Positions 10,172-19,845 of a DNA stretch of 64,000 bases are shown here, in pieces. The DNA is taken from positions 62,001 to 126,000 of the forward strand of contig JAHBTL010000011.1 in NCBI GenBank assembly GCA_019638615.1, written 5' to 3'. The translations under genes and the position numbers were made by a program. Origin of the DNA: Chitinophagaceae bacterium (GTDB taxonomy: Bacteria; Bacteroidota; Bacteroidia; Chitinophagales; Chitinophagaceae). Below the pieces are notes generated by a model. That model had not been told where the DNA came from. It ran no database searches and saw only the letters and a list, made by a program, of their open reading frames with translations. Every line of letters begins with the position of its first letter. The first letter of the stretch is position 1.

Positions 10172-10307
10172 ATAACAAGTGTTATGAAGTAAAAAAATAG
10201 ATACGTTAGCAAACAATACGTTTCAAATTTGCTACTCCCCTAAAAGAATGTTAAAAATATTTTTATGGTAACGTTGATAGCCGCAGGAGGAAGAGAAAGG
10301 AGGTACT

Positions 10308-11357
10308 TTATTTGTAGATACGAAATACACCGTTAGACTGTTTGCTCAGTTGCAGTTTATTTAGCAAAGCAATAGATTTCAGGACATCTTCCAGGGCATC
10401 CGTCTTATCTATCTTACCAATAAAACTAAGGTTCTGTATATCAGCTTTGTCATAAATGATCTTTTGATCATAGATCTTTTGTAGCTGATCTAATACATCA
10501 GAAAGGGATTGATTGCTAAACATAAAAGTACCAGATGCTACATTTCCTTTACCTGTGGTTATCGTTTCCTGTGGCTCAGCAGGCAGGTAATCGGGGGCGG
10601 AAATAATGGAAGAAACCTCAGCCTTTCCTGTACTTTTATTATAGACCAGCAACCTGCCTGAAGTAAGGTAAATATCCTTAAATTCTGTCATTTCCTTTAC
10701 CGAACTGCGCACAACCACCTTGCCTTCATACAAGGCAACAAACAGATCGGCTTTATCATCAAAAGCCGTAACCTTAAAACGGGTGCCTAAAACTGTTGTC
10801 GCCAATGCATCGCTGAACACTGTGAATGGCATATTTATATTTGGGGTTATGCTGAAATAGGCTTCTCCCCGAAGGTTTACTTCGCGTTTTGCTCCTGTAA
10901 ATGCATCCGGATAGCTTAACGTGCTATTAGGCATCAGCTCTACAAATGAGCTATCAGGCAGGTAAAAAGTTTTCGCCATGTTGCTATTATTGCTAATGCT
11001 CCTGGTGAGAGCATCCGCTACCCGGATATCGTTACCTGGTTTAGCGCCGGTTTGTTGTTTTTGAAGAAAATAAAACAAAGTACCTACAGCCAGGATCAGG
11101 GTGGCTGCTACGATCCATTTGCGGGCATATAAAGGGATGATATGTGCCTTCTGCCTTTTTTCCAGGATACTTTTCCATAAAGCCTGTGCATCCGGGGCAG
11201 CAGCAGCGCTATCACCAGGGAAGGACTGCCATTCCGTTTCGTTCATATACTCAAATAATGCTTCCGGATGCTTTTCAAAATATTGCAGCACTTCCTGGTG
11301 CTCTTCGTGTGAGCATTTCCTCAGAAAAAAACGTTCTATGGTGGCATGGTCTATCAA
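10308..11357 (-). CDS. FecR-family anti-sigma factor
   Basis: The protein has 349 residues. The N-terminal cytoplasmic part (1-78) should bind the sigma factor. One transmembrane helix (residues 81-98) follows, then a periplasmic FecR domain (about 120-230, with TVFSDALATTVLGTRFKVTAF) and a C-terminal secretin/TonB-like domain of the DUF4974 type (about 275-349, with SLSDVLDQLQKIYDQKIIYD). Such proteins hold the ECF sigma factor inactive until signalled from an outer membrane transporter. It starts 9 bp after the sigma gene stop. It is longer at the cytoplasmic side than minimal anti-sigmas but normal for Bacteroidota. Confidence 0.93.
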   Translation of the reverse strand: MIDHATIERFFLRKCSHEEHQEVLQYFEKHPEALFEYMNETEWQSFPGDSAAAAPDAQALWKSILEKRQKAHIIPLYARKWIVAATLILAVGTLFYFLQKQQTGAKPGNDIRVADALTRSISNNSNMAKTFYLPDSSFVELMPNSTLSYPDAFTGAKREVNLRGEAYFSITPNINMPFTVFSDALATTVLGTRFKVTAFDDKADLFVALYEGKVVVRSSVKEMTEFKDIYLTSGRLLVYNKSTGKAEVSSIISAPDYLPAEPQETITTGKGNVASGTFMFSNQSLSDVLDQLQKIYDQKIIYDKADIQNLSFIGKIDKTDALEDVLKSIALLNKLQLSKQSNGVFRIYK

Positions 11358-11366
11358 CTCAAAAAC

Positions 11367-11987
11367 TTAACAATTATACAATATAAAGAATACGTTTCGA
11401 AACATATCCTGCCCTAAAACCGTAAAAATATTTTCATAACATAGTACAAAGGCTCCTCCCCAAAAAAGCAGCGGCAACATCATCCTTTTCAGATGCTTTA
11501 TGGCTAGCACCATATGGTTTTCTACTGTTTTTGGTGAAATAGATAATTGTTTTGCAATTTGCTTGTAGGATAATCCTTCAAAGCGGCTGAGCTCAAACAC
11601 TTTTCGCCGGGCCGGAGGCATAGATTCCAGTGCGTAAAAAAGCTTTTTACTGACATCGGCTGCGTCAAGATGATGATATACATGGTTATTATGCTCCTGC
11701 TCACCAGAAATATTATGCATTACCTGTTGCAGATTATGTTGTTTGCGTAGCAGATCAATAAGCGTGGTGCTGGCTATGCGAAATAATTGTGTAGAAATGC
11801 TATGTTCCAGGCTTAGCTTATCGCGGTAATCCCAAAGCTTGATAAAAGTAAGCTGAACAGTTTCCTCCGACAGCCAGGCCGACCGGGTTTTGGAAAAGAT
11901 ATAAAAATACAACTTACGGTAATACTCATCAAATACCGCTTTATATGCTGCATCGTTGCCTGCTCGTATCGCTTTAACAATATCCAA
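11367..11987 (-). CDS. ECF RNA polymerase sigma factor (Bacteroidota sigma-70 family)
   Basis: The protein has 206 residues, apparently from a TTG codon at 11987; no in-frame ATG lies between it and an upstream stop. Region 2 (about 8-85) includes FDEYYRKLYFYI and EETVQLTFIKLW. Region 4 (about 125-175) carries the helix-turn-helix LSYKQIAKQLSISPKTVENHM. After region 4 there is an unusual hydrophobic tail (MMLPLLFWGGAFVLCYENIF), common in this subfamily. It should direct transcription of the downstream susC operon when released by the FecR protein encoded 9 bp downstream. Confidence 0.93.
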   Translation of the reverse strand: MDIVKAIRAGNDAAYKAVFDEYYRKLYFYIFSKTRSAWLSEETVQLTFIKLWDYRDKLSLEHSISTQLFRIASTTLIDLLRKQHNLQQVMHNISGEQEHNNHVYHHLDAADVSKKLFYALESMPPARRKVFELSRFEGLSYKQIAKQLSISPKTVENHMVLAIKHLKRMMLPLLFWGGAFVLCYENIFTVLGQDMFRNVFFILYNC

Positions 11988-12189
11988 TGTTACTAAACTA
12001 CTAACTAATTATAAAACACGTGAAAGTCCTAATGTTGATGTCTTGCAAAGAAAACCATTTTGTCGAAAAGAAATGCCGCAAAGACAGGGTTAAGATGTTT
12101 AAAAAAGCGGACTTCTGCTTTAATGCAATCTTCTAGCTGAGCTGCTTCAGATCGCTGATAAAAGCATCGTTTTTGAAACTATACATATT

Positions 12190-13218
12190 TTATCTCTGAT
12201 AGATGTTTAGTACCTCCTTCATTTTTACCGGTACACCACCACGTTGTTTGCTTATATCTGCCGCCTGCATGAAGGCATATATTTCAAGTGTTTCTTTTGG
12301 GGGTACGGGAGGAATGCCGGTGTTGAAAAACTCAATAATTTTTTCAAGCAATCCTTCATATCCCTGGAAAGTACCGACTGGTGCGATGCCTTTTTCGCCA
12401 AACGCGGTTCCGCCATAGTCGTCGGCGCCTGTTCGTATACCCCTGAAACTTCCTATACGCCCATCTGCCCATATGCCTGTAACCAGGTCAGTGCCTGCGG
12501 TATAGGTTCTTGTAACTGTTGTGCATCCTGTGCCCAGCAGCGTATATAATGGCTCAACGCCGTGAATGCCGTACCAGCATAAGTCAACATGTTTGTCTTG
12601 CAGGGGAGCGGGACTATAGGTATCGGCACCGGTGATCCTGCCTATTTTTTCCCCTGATGCAAGCTGCGCTATCTGCTTTGTATACCTCAGTGTTGAAGAT
12701 GAAAAAAGCGGTACCTTATATTTTTCTGCTGCTTTATAAATGGCAACTACGTCTTTAAAATTGGCAGCAATGGGTTTGTCTATGAACATGGTTTTGCCGG
12801 CTTTGATCACCTGCATCGCCTGCTCTACTCTCGGTTTCCCATCATTGGTTTCTAATAAGATGAAATCTGTTTTTTGCAAAAGCGCGTCAATCGAGTCAAC
12901 GATCTCCACATTGTGTTTTTTTGCTTCTTCAATATAAGAGGGAATTCGCTCATAGCTCGATTGTATATCCCTGCTGCCATAAGGATATGCCGCCGCAATC
13001 GTATACCCGTTTGCCGCTGCAAATGGATGGGCGCCGTTTAGTTGTTGCATAATATTAGTGCTGTGCGAAGTATCTAAACCAATGATGCCAATGCGTTTAT
13101 TGTTTTGCCTGAATGGCATTGACTGTGCTGATAAAACAGAGGGGAAAGTTATGCTTACACCCAACCCTGCAAGCGAAGCTTTCTTTATAAAGTTTCTCCG
13201 GGAGTCATTATTTTTCAT
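12190..13218 (-). CDS. Gfo/Idh/MocA-family oxidoreductase with Tat signal
   Basis: The protein has 342 residues. The start gives a near-ideal twin-arginine signal (SRRNFIKK at residues 6-13 before GLGVSITFPSVLSAQ), so export by the Tat system with a pre-bound cofactor is likely. The Rossmann fold begins IGIIGLDTSHSTN, a variant of the usual GxGxxG nucleotide loop, and the family's catalytic lysine lies in FIDKPIAANF. These enzymes oxidise or reduce sugars and cyclitols with NAD(P), and some work by a cofactor-recycling glycoside cleavage mechanism. It is divergent from the beta-helix protein gene; the shared 199-bp promoter region contains a perfect palindrome. Confidence 0.9.
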   Translation of the reverse strand: MKNNDSRRNFIKKASLAGLGVSITFPSVLSAQSMPFRQNNKRIGIIGLDTSHSTNIMQQLNGAHPFAAANGYTIAAAYPYGSRDIQSSYERIPSYIEEAKKHNVEIVDSIDALLQKTDFILLETNDGKPRVEQAMQVIKAGKTMFIDKPIAANFKDVVAIYKAAEKYKVPLFSSSTLRYTKQIAQLASGEKIGRITGADTYSPAPLQDKHVDLCWYGIHGVEPLYTLLGTGCTTVTRTYTAGTDLVTGIWADGRIGSFRGIRTGADDYGGTAFGEKGIAPVGTFQGYEGLLEKIIEFFNTGIPPVPPKETLEIYAFMQAADISKQRGGVPVKMKEVLNIYQR

Positions 13219-13317
13219 GAATGAATAACGGTTGAATAAAAAATGGTAACGTACCCAAAACTACAATTAAAATTGAATGTTTATTTTGTGAAATAACCGC
13301 TTACGCATAAATTTGGT

Positions 13318-13343
13318 AAAAAACGGGTACGTACCCGTTTTTT
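13318..13343. promoter_or_regulatory. 26-bp perfect palindrome, probable operator
   Basis: The core ACGGGTACGTACCCGT is flanked by A runs on the left and T runs on the right, giving perfect dyad symmetry over 26 bp. It lies in the divergent gap between the oxidoreductase and the beta-helix gene, 75 bp before the latter. The central CG and the position suggest a dimeric repressor site, for example LacI-type. A simple bidirectional terminator is less likely because both genes read away from it. Related imperfect copies are at 13244-13257 and near 10266. Confidence 0.5.
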
Positions 13344-13417
13344 GCAGGACACGAAGCTCTTCTGTAAGGAATTACACTTTTGCGTCTTTGCCTTAAATCT
13401 CTAAAATACATAAGCTT

Positions 13418-15490
13418 GTGTATCATTGTATCAAAGCTGCCTGTACTGTTTCATTATGCTGCATCAGTCTTTTGCTGTCGGCGCAGACCATAACATTGTA
13501 TGTTTCAAAAAATGGAAATGATAATGCGGGGGGCACAAGTGCGAAGACTGCTTTCGCTACCATTCAGCGGGCGAAGAATGCTGTGCGGGAATATATGGGC
13601 CGGCATTCACCTGATACCATAAAAGTGCTGATTGCTTCCGGCGAGTATGAATTGCAGGAGCCGCTTGTTTTTGAACCTGCTGATGGCGGAAAGGAAAGTA
13701 CCGGCATTGTCTACAGCGCTTTGCCCGGAAAGAAAGTTGTTATCTGCGGCGGAAAGAAAATTACAGGATGGAGAAAATTTAAAAAAGATATATGGGTTGC
13801 TGACCTGGCAAATATCGATCAACAGAACAGGGATTTCAAGGATCTTTTCATGAATGGTGAAAGAAGGCAAAAATCGAGGTTGCCCCGGGATGGCTATTAC
13901 AGGGTGAAAGGAGTCCCTGACGGAAGCACGCCTTATAATAAGCACAGCAAACGTTTTGAATATCATGCAAATGATATACGGCCCGACTGGAAGAACCTGC
14001 AGGATGTTGAAGTGGTGGTATATCATTTCTGGACGGACACACATTTATCGATTGAGTCGGTAGATGATAAGGATCGTATTGTATCGTTCAAATATCCCTC
14101 CGGCAAGGCCTTTACAGACGATTTTAATACAGAAGGCGCCCGCTATATCGTAGAAAATGTGTGGGAAGGCTTACGAAGCCCCGGCCAATGGTATGCCGAC
14201 AGGAAAAACGGGAAACTATATTATATCCCTTTTCCCGGTGAAAATATGCAGGAGGTTGAAGCTGTAGTTCCTGTGGCAAAATCTTTCCTCGAATGCAAAG
14301 GCGATGCTTTGTCAGGAAATTACGTAAGCAATATTAGTTTTGAACGCCTCCATTTTCAATATGCCAACAGTCCCCTGCCGGAGGGAAGCGTTAATAACGC
14401 GCAAGGCGCTTTGGATCTGCCCGCTGCCATTACATTGAAGGGGGTGAAAAATTGCTCTTTTAATCATTGCACTGTCAGCAATTTGAGCGGTTATGCTTTT
14501 GATGTGCAGGATGGCTGCATCCATAATACTTTTCATCATAACATCATTTCCCATATTTCAGGAGGAGGTTTCAAAATAAACGGGGGCACATTCAGAGATC
14601 ATCCTTTGCTTCATACGCACGATAATATTATTGCTGATAACGAGATTTCTCATTATGGCGTTCATTACCCATCGGCGGTAGGCATATTGCTGCGGCATGC
14701 CTATAATACCACCATTGAGCATAACAGCATACACGATGGCTTTTATACCGGTGTTTCAGTTGGATGGGAGTGGGGATACCAGCCCAGCATAAGCAGGAAC
14801 AATACGATAGCGTTCAATCACATTTATAATATCGGTAAAGGGCTGTTATCGGATATGGGCGCTGTTTATACATTGGGCATTTCGCCCGGCACGGTTATCC
14901 GTAATAACCTTATACACGATGTGGATGCGCATAGCTATGGCGGCTGGGGCATTTATAACGATGAAGGCTCATCACATATCCTGGTAGAGAATAATATAGT
15001 GTACAATACAAAATTCGCAGCGTATAATATTCATTATGCCAAAGAGATAGTAGTGCGTAATAACATTTTTGCTTTAGGCAAATTGCAGCAGTTAAACAGA
15101 ACAAGGATTGAGCCGCACCAGAGCGTTTTTTTTCAAAACAATATCATTTACTGGAAAGAAGGGGTATTGTTAGACGGGAACTGGGATACACTCGGCTACC
15201 GTTACTATGTAAACCCTAATCTGCCTGAGAAGGGTACTCAGGAAATGACGGCCACTTTTACGATGGATTATAACCTGTTTTACAACCCGGGCTTGCCCGC
15301 AGATAGCATTGTTTTTTACAGGCACTCATGGCAAGACTGGCAAAAAAAGGGGAATGATAATCATTCCGTTTATGCGGATCCGTTATTTACAGACCCTGTT
15401 CATAATAATTTTTCTTTACAACCCAATTCGCCGGTATTTTCGCTTGGGTTTAAGCCCATTGATATGAAAGGAGTTGGTCCACGAAATTAG
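13418..15490 (+). CDS. Exported right-handed parallel beta-helix protein, GH141-like
   Basis: The protein has 690 residues from a GTG at 13418, which opens a signal peptide (CCISLLLSAQ). The mature N-terminus TLYVSKNGNDNAGGTSAKTAFATIQ is typical of pectate-lyase-like beta-helix enzymes that start by defining low-complexity tandem rungs. Residues 330-600 show repeated rung motifs (DNIIADNEISHYG, NTTIEHNSIHDGF, GTVIRNNLIHDV, HILVENNIVYNT). An early region with GEYELQEPLVFEP and GGKKITGW is shared with the GH141 family, in which alpha-L-fucosidase and xylanase activities are known. The precise activity here is inferred only. The stop is 7 bp before the dehydrogenase start, so the two are co-transcribed. 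Confidence 0.8.
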   Translation: MYHCIKAACTVSLCCISLLLSAQTITLYVSKNGNDNAGGTSAKTAFATIQRAKNAVREYMGRHSPDTIKVLIASGEYELQEPLVFEPADGGKESTGIVYSALPGKKVVICGGKKITGWRKFKKDIWVADLANIDQQNRDFKDLFMNGERRQKSRLPRDGYYRVKGVPDGSTPYNKHSKRFEYHANDIRPDWKNLQDVEVVVYHFWTDTHLSIESVDDKDRIVSFKYPSGKAFTDDFNTEGARYIVENVWEGLRSPGQWYADRKNGKLYYIPFPGENMQEVEAVVPVAKSFLECKGDALSGNYVSNISFERLHFQYANSPLPEGSVNNAQGALDLPAAITLKGVKNCSFNHCTVSNLSGYAFDVQDGCIHNTFHHNIISHISGGGFKINGGTFRDHPLLHTHDNIIADNEISHYGVHYPSAVGILLRHAYNTTIEHNSIHDGFYTGVSVGWEWGYQPSISRNNTIAFNHIYNIGKGLLSDMGAVYTLGISPGTVIRNNLIHDVDAHSYGGWGIYNDEGSSHILVENNIVYNTKFAAYNIHYAKEIVVRNNIFALGKLQQLNRTRIEPHQSVFFQNNIIYWKEGVLLDGNWDTLGYRYYVNPNLPEKGTQEMTATFTMDYNLFYNPGLPADSIVFYRHSWQDWQKKGNDNHSVYADPLFTDPVHNNFSLQPNSPVFSLGFKPIDMKGVGPRN

Positions 15491-15497
15491 TTATACG

Positions 15498-17237
15498 ATG
15501 AGAAACCTCTTGATTTCTTTTAAAAGTATTGCGGCTGTATGTATAGCGTTGCTGATAGGTGCGCTATATGCATGCAATGCGCCGTCGGGAAACAGTGCCG
15601 ATGATAAAGCAGGTAGCGTCGATACCGCATTGATCGCAAAAGGAAAAATCTCTTTTGAGAAAAATTGTGTTACCTGTCACAACTTCCGGCAGGATGGAAT
15701 AGGACCCCAATTGAGCGGTATCACAGGCAAAGTATCTGCAAAATGGCTTCATGCATTCATTAAAGATCCGGCGGAGATGATTGCTTCCGGTGATCAGTAT
15801 GCCGTTCAATTGCATCAGAAATATAAAGCCATGATGCCTCCGTTCACCGCAATGGAAGACGGAGAAATAGATGCCATTATTGCTTTCCTGGCTACTGAAA
15901 AATCAACGGCTGTATCAGCAGGCTCAGACAGCGCTGTAATTAAAGATCCTTTCCCCGAAAAAATACCGCTTTCAGGTATTGAGATCGGTCTTCAATCTTT
16001 TGTTCAGGTACCTGCATCTGCGCCCGCTGCGCCAAAGGCAAGGATAACCAAGCTTACCTTTCAGCCGGGTACAAATGATCTGTTTGTTGTAGACCTGCGC
16101 GGTATATTATATAAGATCGTAAATAATAAGCCGGAGGTTTACATGGATATGGCAAAGCTGAAGCCTCATTTTATGCGGGAGCCCGGATTGGGTGTAGGAT
16201 TCGGAAGCTTTGCCTTTCATCCGGAGTTTCAGAAAAACGGATTGCTGTATACCATACATACAGAAACCGCTGGTGCTGCGATTGCAGATTTCAGGTATCA
16301 CGACTCTATAAAAATTGCTTCGCAAGGGGTGCTGACGGAATGGAAAGTAACTGATCCAAAAGCCAATGCTTTTTCAGGAACCGGGCGGGAATTATTGCGG
16401 GTGAATATGGTGAGCGATATTCATGGCGTGCAGGAGGCGACGTTTAACCCATATGCAAAACCCCATGATCCTGATTATGGGTTGCTGTATGTTGGCATTG
16501 GTGATGGGGGAAGTGTGGAGCACGGGTTCCCGATGTTTCCACATAATACCAGGAATATCTGGGGAACGGTAATCCGTATTGACCCACGGGGAAACAACAG
16601 CAAGAACGGGCAATATGGCATTCCTGCTGACAATCCTTTTGTGCATGCCGCTGATACAGCGACGCTCAGGGAAATATACAGTTACGGGTTCAGGAACCCC
16701 CACAGGATCACCTGGACCAGGGATAGAAAAATGCTTGTGTTTAATATCGGGCAGCATGATATTGAATCGATATACGATGTAAAACCTGGAAATGACAATG
16801 GATGGCCGTTGCGCGAGGGAAACTTTTTGATTAACCCGTATAGTGATATCAATAAGATATATGCGCTTCCCGCTGATGACAGCGCCGATCATATTACATA
16901 CCCGGTTGCGGCCTACGATCACGATGAAGGAAAAGCCATATCGGGCGGCTATGAATATACCGGGTCCATTCCATTGCTGAAAGGAAAAATTATTTTTGGC
17001 GATATAGCCAAAGGCAGGATATTTTACATTGAAGGGAAGTCCATCAAACAGGGAGCGTTGGCCTCTATACAGGAACTGAGCTTAACAGTCAATGGTAAAC
17101 CTCAAACCCTGGCAAAAGCATGTGGAAATGAAAGGGTAGAGGTAAGATTAGGAGAGAATGCAAAAGGAGAACTGTATGTGCTTACCAAAGCGGATGGTAA
17201 AATTTATAAAATAACGAATGCAAAAAAGCTGAAATAA
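15498..17237 (+). CDS. Cytochrome c-fused glucose/sorbosone dehydrogenase-like lipoprotein
   Basis: The protein has 579 residues from the ATG at 15498, which opens a lipoprotein signal with Cys26 (GALYAC). A cytochrome c domain occupies residues 45-135, with heme site CVTCH (57-61) and a methionine ligand in AMMPPF. Residues 165-575 form a six-bladed quinoprotein propeller of the glucose/sorbosone dehydrogenase type, with GLGVGFGSFAFHPEF, GLLYVGIGDGG and YGFRNPHRITW. It should oxidise a sugar in the periplasm using PQQ and pass electrons to its own heme. The PQQ dependence follows from the family and is not proven here. It lies 7 bp downstream of the beta-helix gene. Confidence 0.88.
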   Translation: MRNLLISFKSIAAVCIALLIGALYACNAPSGNSADDKAGSVDTALIAKGKISFEKNCVTCHNFRQDGIGPQLSGITGKVSAKWLHAFIKDPAEMIASGDQYAVQLHQKYKAMMPPFTAMEDGEIDAIIAFLATEKSTAVSAGSDSAVIKDPFPEKIPLSGIEIGLQSFVQVPASAPAAPKARITKLTFQPGTNDLFVVDLRGILYKIVNNKPEVYMDMAKLKPHFMREPGLGVGFGSFAFHPEFQKNGLLYTIHTETAGAAIADFRYHDSIKIASQGVLTEWKVTDPKANAFSGTGRELLRVNMVSDIHGVQEATFNPYAKPHDPDYGLLYVGIGDGGSVEHGFPMFPHNTRNIWGTVIRIDPRGNNSKNGQYGIPADNPFVHAADTATLREIYSYGFRNPHRITWTRDRKMLVFNIGQHDIESIYDVKPGNDNGWPLREGNFLINPYSDINKIYALPADDSADHITYPVAAYDHDEGKAISGGYEYTGSIPLLKGKIIFGDIAKGRIFYIEGKSIKQGALASIQELSLTVNGKPQTLAKACGNERVEVRLGENAKGELYVLTKADGKIYKITNAKKLK

Positions 17238-17263
17238 ATAAACAGGCTGAATGCGTGCAAAAC

Positions 17264-17755
17264 GGTGGGGCTGACCAAAAAGGTCGTCATTGCGATCCGC
17301 CGCGGCGGAGAAGCAATCCCAAATACTTGATCCGTTATCGTTCAATGGGATTGCTTTCCCGACACAGTCGGGATTCCTCCCTGCCAATGACATATCATCC
17401 AGTTTGCTATTTATCAACTGGTTATGAACTTCAATTTGTTGTTCCACAAACCCGGTTTTCCTTTCAACTACAATCCCTCCGCTTTTTTCTGTTACTTTTT
17501 TGCGGAAAAAAGTAACCCAAAAGCCGCCGGGAAATGATTACCGCAATTTCCCGGAACGCTCTGATGAAGCTTTAGTACTACTGTGAATTCAGCAACAGAG
17601 CCCTGATACGTTTGCTGATAACTTAGCCGACTTAGGATACTTACAAATCAGAAAGCTGTGACAAACAAATGCAACTTGTCACGGCGCAATGATGGAGGCG
17701 CCGCCTAATTAGTAACTCGCAATGACGTTCAGTGACCTTTTGGTCAGCCCCACCC
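17264..17755. mobile_element. MITE-like element with terminal inverted repeats (copy A)
   Basis: The gap between the dehydrogenase and the esterase is filled by a non-coding element. The left end GGGGCTGACCAAAAAGGTC (17267-17285) matches the right end GACCTTTTGGTCAGCCCC (17734-17751) as inverted repeats with one base missing; three more flanking bases also pair. Inside is an 85-bp arm at 17307-17391 and a roughly 330-bp body. The body recurs with only about three substitutions at 58.3-58.7 kb, while the arm recurs there inverted. It carries no ORF of its own, so movement would need a transposase in trans. Confidence 0.7.
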
Positions 17756-17871
17756 TCCAATCAAATTCTTTCGCAAGTGATAACCAGGCCGGTATTGTTT
17801 TGCCATCTTCCTCTCTCTGTTTTTTTACATTTTTATCGGTACATTTAATTTTTTAGCCTTAATTATTTGTT

Positions 17872-19845
17872 ATGCCATTCAGAATTTTTCTTTTTTTTAC
17901 ATGCCTGCTTTTTACTTTTCCTGCTCATGCAGATGTTCGCCTGCCTGCGATTTTTGATTCACACATGGTTCTTCAGCGACATCAACCTGTTCCTGTATGG
18001 GGCTGGGCGGATGCCGGTGAAAAAGTAACCGTTGAGCTGACTGGTAGTGGAATTACCGGCAGGATCAAAACAACAAAAGCGGGTAAAGACGGCAAGTGGA
18101 TGCTTCGGCTGGATGCGGAAAAAGAAGGAGGCCCTTATAAATTGGTAGTAAAAGGAAAAAGAAATATCATCACCCTGGACGATGTACTGATCGGTGAAGT
18201 GTGGATTTGTTCCGGACAATCCAATATGCAATGGCCTGTCCGGCTATCTGATAGTGCGGAAAAAGAAATAGCTGCGGCCAATTACCCGATGATCCGCCAC
18301 TTTGAAGTGCCGCGCAAGATCAGTTTAACTCCCGAAGAGGATTTGCCGGGAGGAGAATGGAAGATAACAACACCTGAAAATGTGGGCCAGTTTACCGCCG
18401 TGGGTTATTTTTTCGGAAGGGCCTTACATCAGCAATTGGGTATTCCTGTGGGATTGATCCATAGCGCATGGGGTGGTACTATGGTGGAAACCTGGGTCAG
18501 TAAAGAAGCCATGAAAAGCTTCAGCGAGTTTTCGGAGGTGGTGGATGCGATGCCTGCCTCCATGGAAGAGCTGGGCGCCAAACGTAAGGCAAAGCTTGAC
18601 GATGCCATTCATGAGCTGCAGGGAGGGCTCCCAACGCCCGCCGAGTCGCGATCCTGGTCAGCCGCTTCTTTCGATGACGGTAACTGGAAAACAATTGAAC
18701 TTCCCCGGAATTTCGATCGTGGGAACCTCGGGGCTCTGGATGGTGTGATATGGTTTCGCCGCGAGTTTGATCTGCCCGATTCCCTGGCAGGGCAAAGACT
18801 GGTACTTTCGCTCGGCAGCATTGATGATATGGATGATACCTATGTAAATGGAGTGAAGATAGGCGGCACTTCTGCCAAAACTTCAACGGGTCGTACCTAT
18901 ATACTTGAGCCTTCTCAATTGCGTGCGGGAAAAAATACTATAGCCATACGCGTTGAAGACCTGGGTGGCCAGGGCGGTTTTACCGGTGGGCCGGAGGATA
19001 TGAAGATCAGTAGGAATGCCTATGAGCAATCGCTTGCCGGAATCTGGAAGTTCAGGATAGCCGCTTCTGTGGATAATAACCAGTTTACCGGCCCCAACGA
19101 TGCGGGCACTTTATTGTATAATACCATGATCGCTCCACTGATCCCCTACGCTATGCAGGGCGCCATCTGGTACCAGGGAGAATCCAATGCAGGGCGTGCT
19201 TATCAGTACAGGAAATCCTTTCCATTGATGATCAAAGACTGGCGTGACCGCTGGAAAGAGACCTTTCCTTTCCTGTTTGTACAGTTAGCCAGCTTTAATG
19301 CTGCCGGCGGCAACAGCACCAAAGGAAGCAGTTGGGCCGAGCTCCGGGAAGCGCAGGATCTAACCCTGCAGGCCTCACCCAAAACAGGCATGGCTGTTAT
19401 ACACGATATTGGTAATCCCGGGAATATTCATCCTTCTAATAAGCAGGATGTAGGAAAAAGACTGGCGCTCCATGCATTAAAAATGGTATATGGGCAGGAT
19501 GTGATCGCCCAGGGGCCGCGCTATGCGTCCATGCAAAAAGAAGGCAACAAAATAACGCTCAGTTTCAGTAATACCGGGACCGGGTTGGTAGCCAATAATA
19601 AATATGGATATCTCAATGGGTTTGAAATAGCGGGTGCCAATAAAGTATTTCATTGGGCAAAAGCAGAGATCAGGGATGGAAAAATAATTGTTTGGAGTGA
19701 TGCGGTGAAGGATCCTGTTGCAGTGCATTATGGCTGGGCTGATGACAATATGGAGGCGAACCTGTTCAATAAAGAAGGATTGCCTGCTGCACCTTTCCGT
19801 ACAGATGACTGGAAGGGTATTACGGAAGAAGCAAGGTTTAAATAG
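17872..19845 (+). CDS. Sialate O-acetylesterase-family carbohydrate esterase
   Basis: The protein has 657 residues with a signal peptide (FTFPAHA). The SGNH hydrolase signature is ICSGQSNMQWP with probable nucleophile Ser117. A YQGESNAGRA block and a C-terminal HDIGNPGNIHPSNK block supply the oxyanion asparagine and the Asp/His pair. Residues 260-370 are an inserted jelly roll like the GH2 sugar-binding domain (IWFRREFDLPDSLAGQRL). The family removes acetyl groups from sialic acids or from plant glycans. With the neighbouring beta-helix and six-hairpin enzymes, deacetylation of a plant-type or host glycan is the likeliest job. It reads with the next two genes, 167 bp and 44 bp apart. Confidence 0.9.
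   Translation: MPFRIFLFFTCLLFTFPAHADVRLPAIFDSHMVLQRHQPVPVWGWADAGEKVTVELTGSGITGRIKTTKAGKDGKWMLRLDAEKEGGPYKLVVKGKRNIITLDDVLIGEVWICSGQSNMQWPVRLSDSAEKEIAAANYPMIRHFEVPRKISLTPEEDLPGGEWKITTPENVGQFTAVGYFFGRALHQQLGIPVGLIHSAWGGTMVETWVSKEAMKSFSEFSEVVDAMPASMEELGAKRKAKLDDAIHELQGGLPTPAESRSWSAASFDDGNWKTIELPRNFDRGNLGALDGVIWFRREFDLPDSLAGQRLVLSLGSIDDMDDTYVNGVKIGGTSAKTSTGRTYILEPSQLRAGKNTIAIRVEDLGGQGGFTGGPEDMKISRNAYEQSLAGIWKFRIAASVDNNQFTGPNDAGTLLYNTMIAPLIPYAMQGAIWYQGESNAGRAYQYRKSFPLMIKDWRDRWKETFPFLFVQLASFNAAGGNSTKGSSWAELREAQDLTLQASPKTGMAVIHDIGNPGNIHPSNKQDVGKRLALHALKMVYGQDVIAQGPRYASMQKEGNKITLSFSNTGTGLVANNKYGYLNGFEIAGANKVFHWAKAEIRDGKIIVWSDAVKDPVAVHYGWADDNMEANLFNKEGLPAAPFRTDDWKGITEEARFK

Noticed and set aside
13318-13343. 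Intrinsic terminator
   Set aside because: The stem and T run would allow it, but it lies between two genes that read away from each other, so an operator is more likely.
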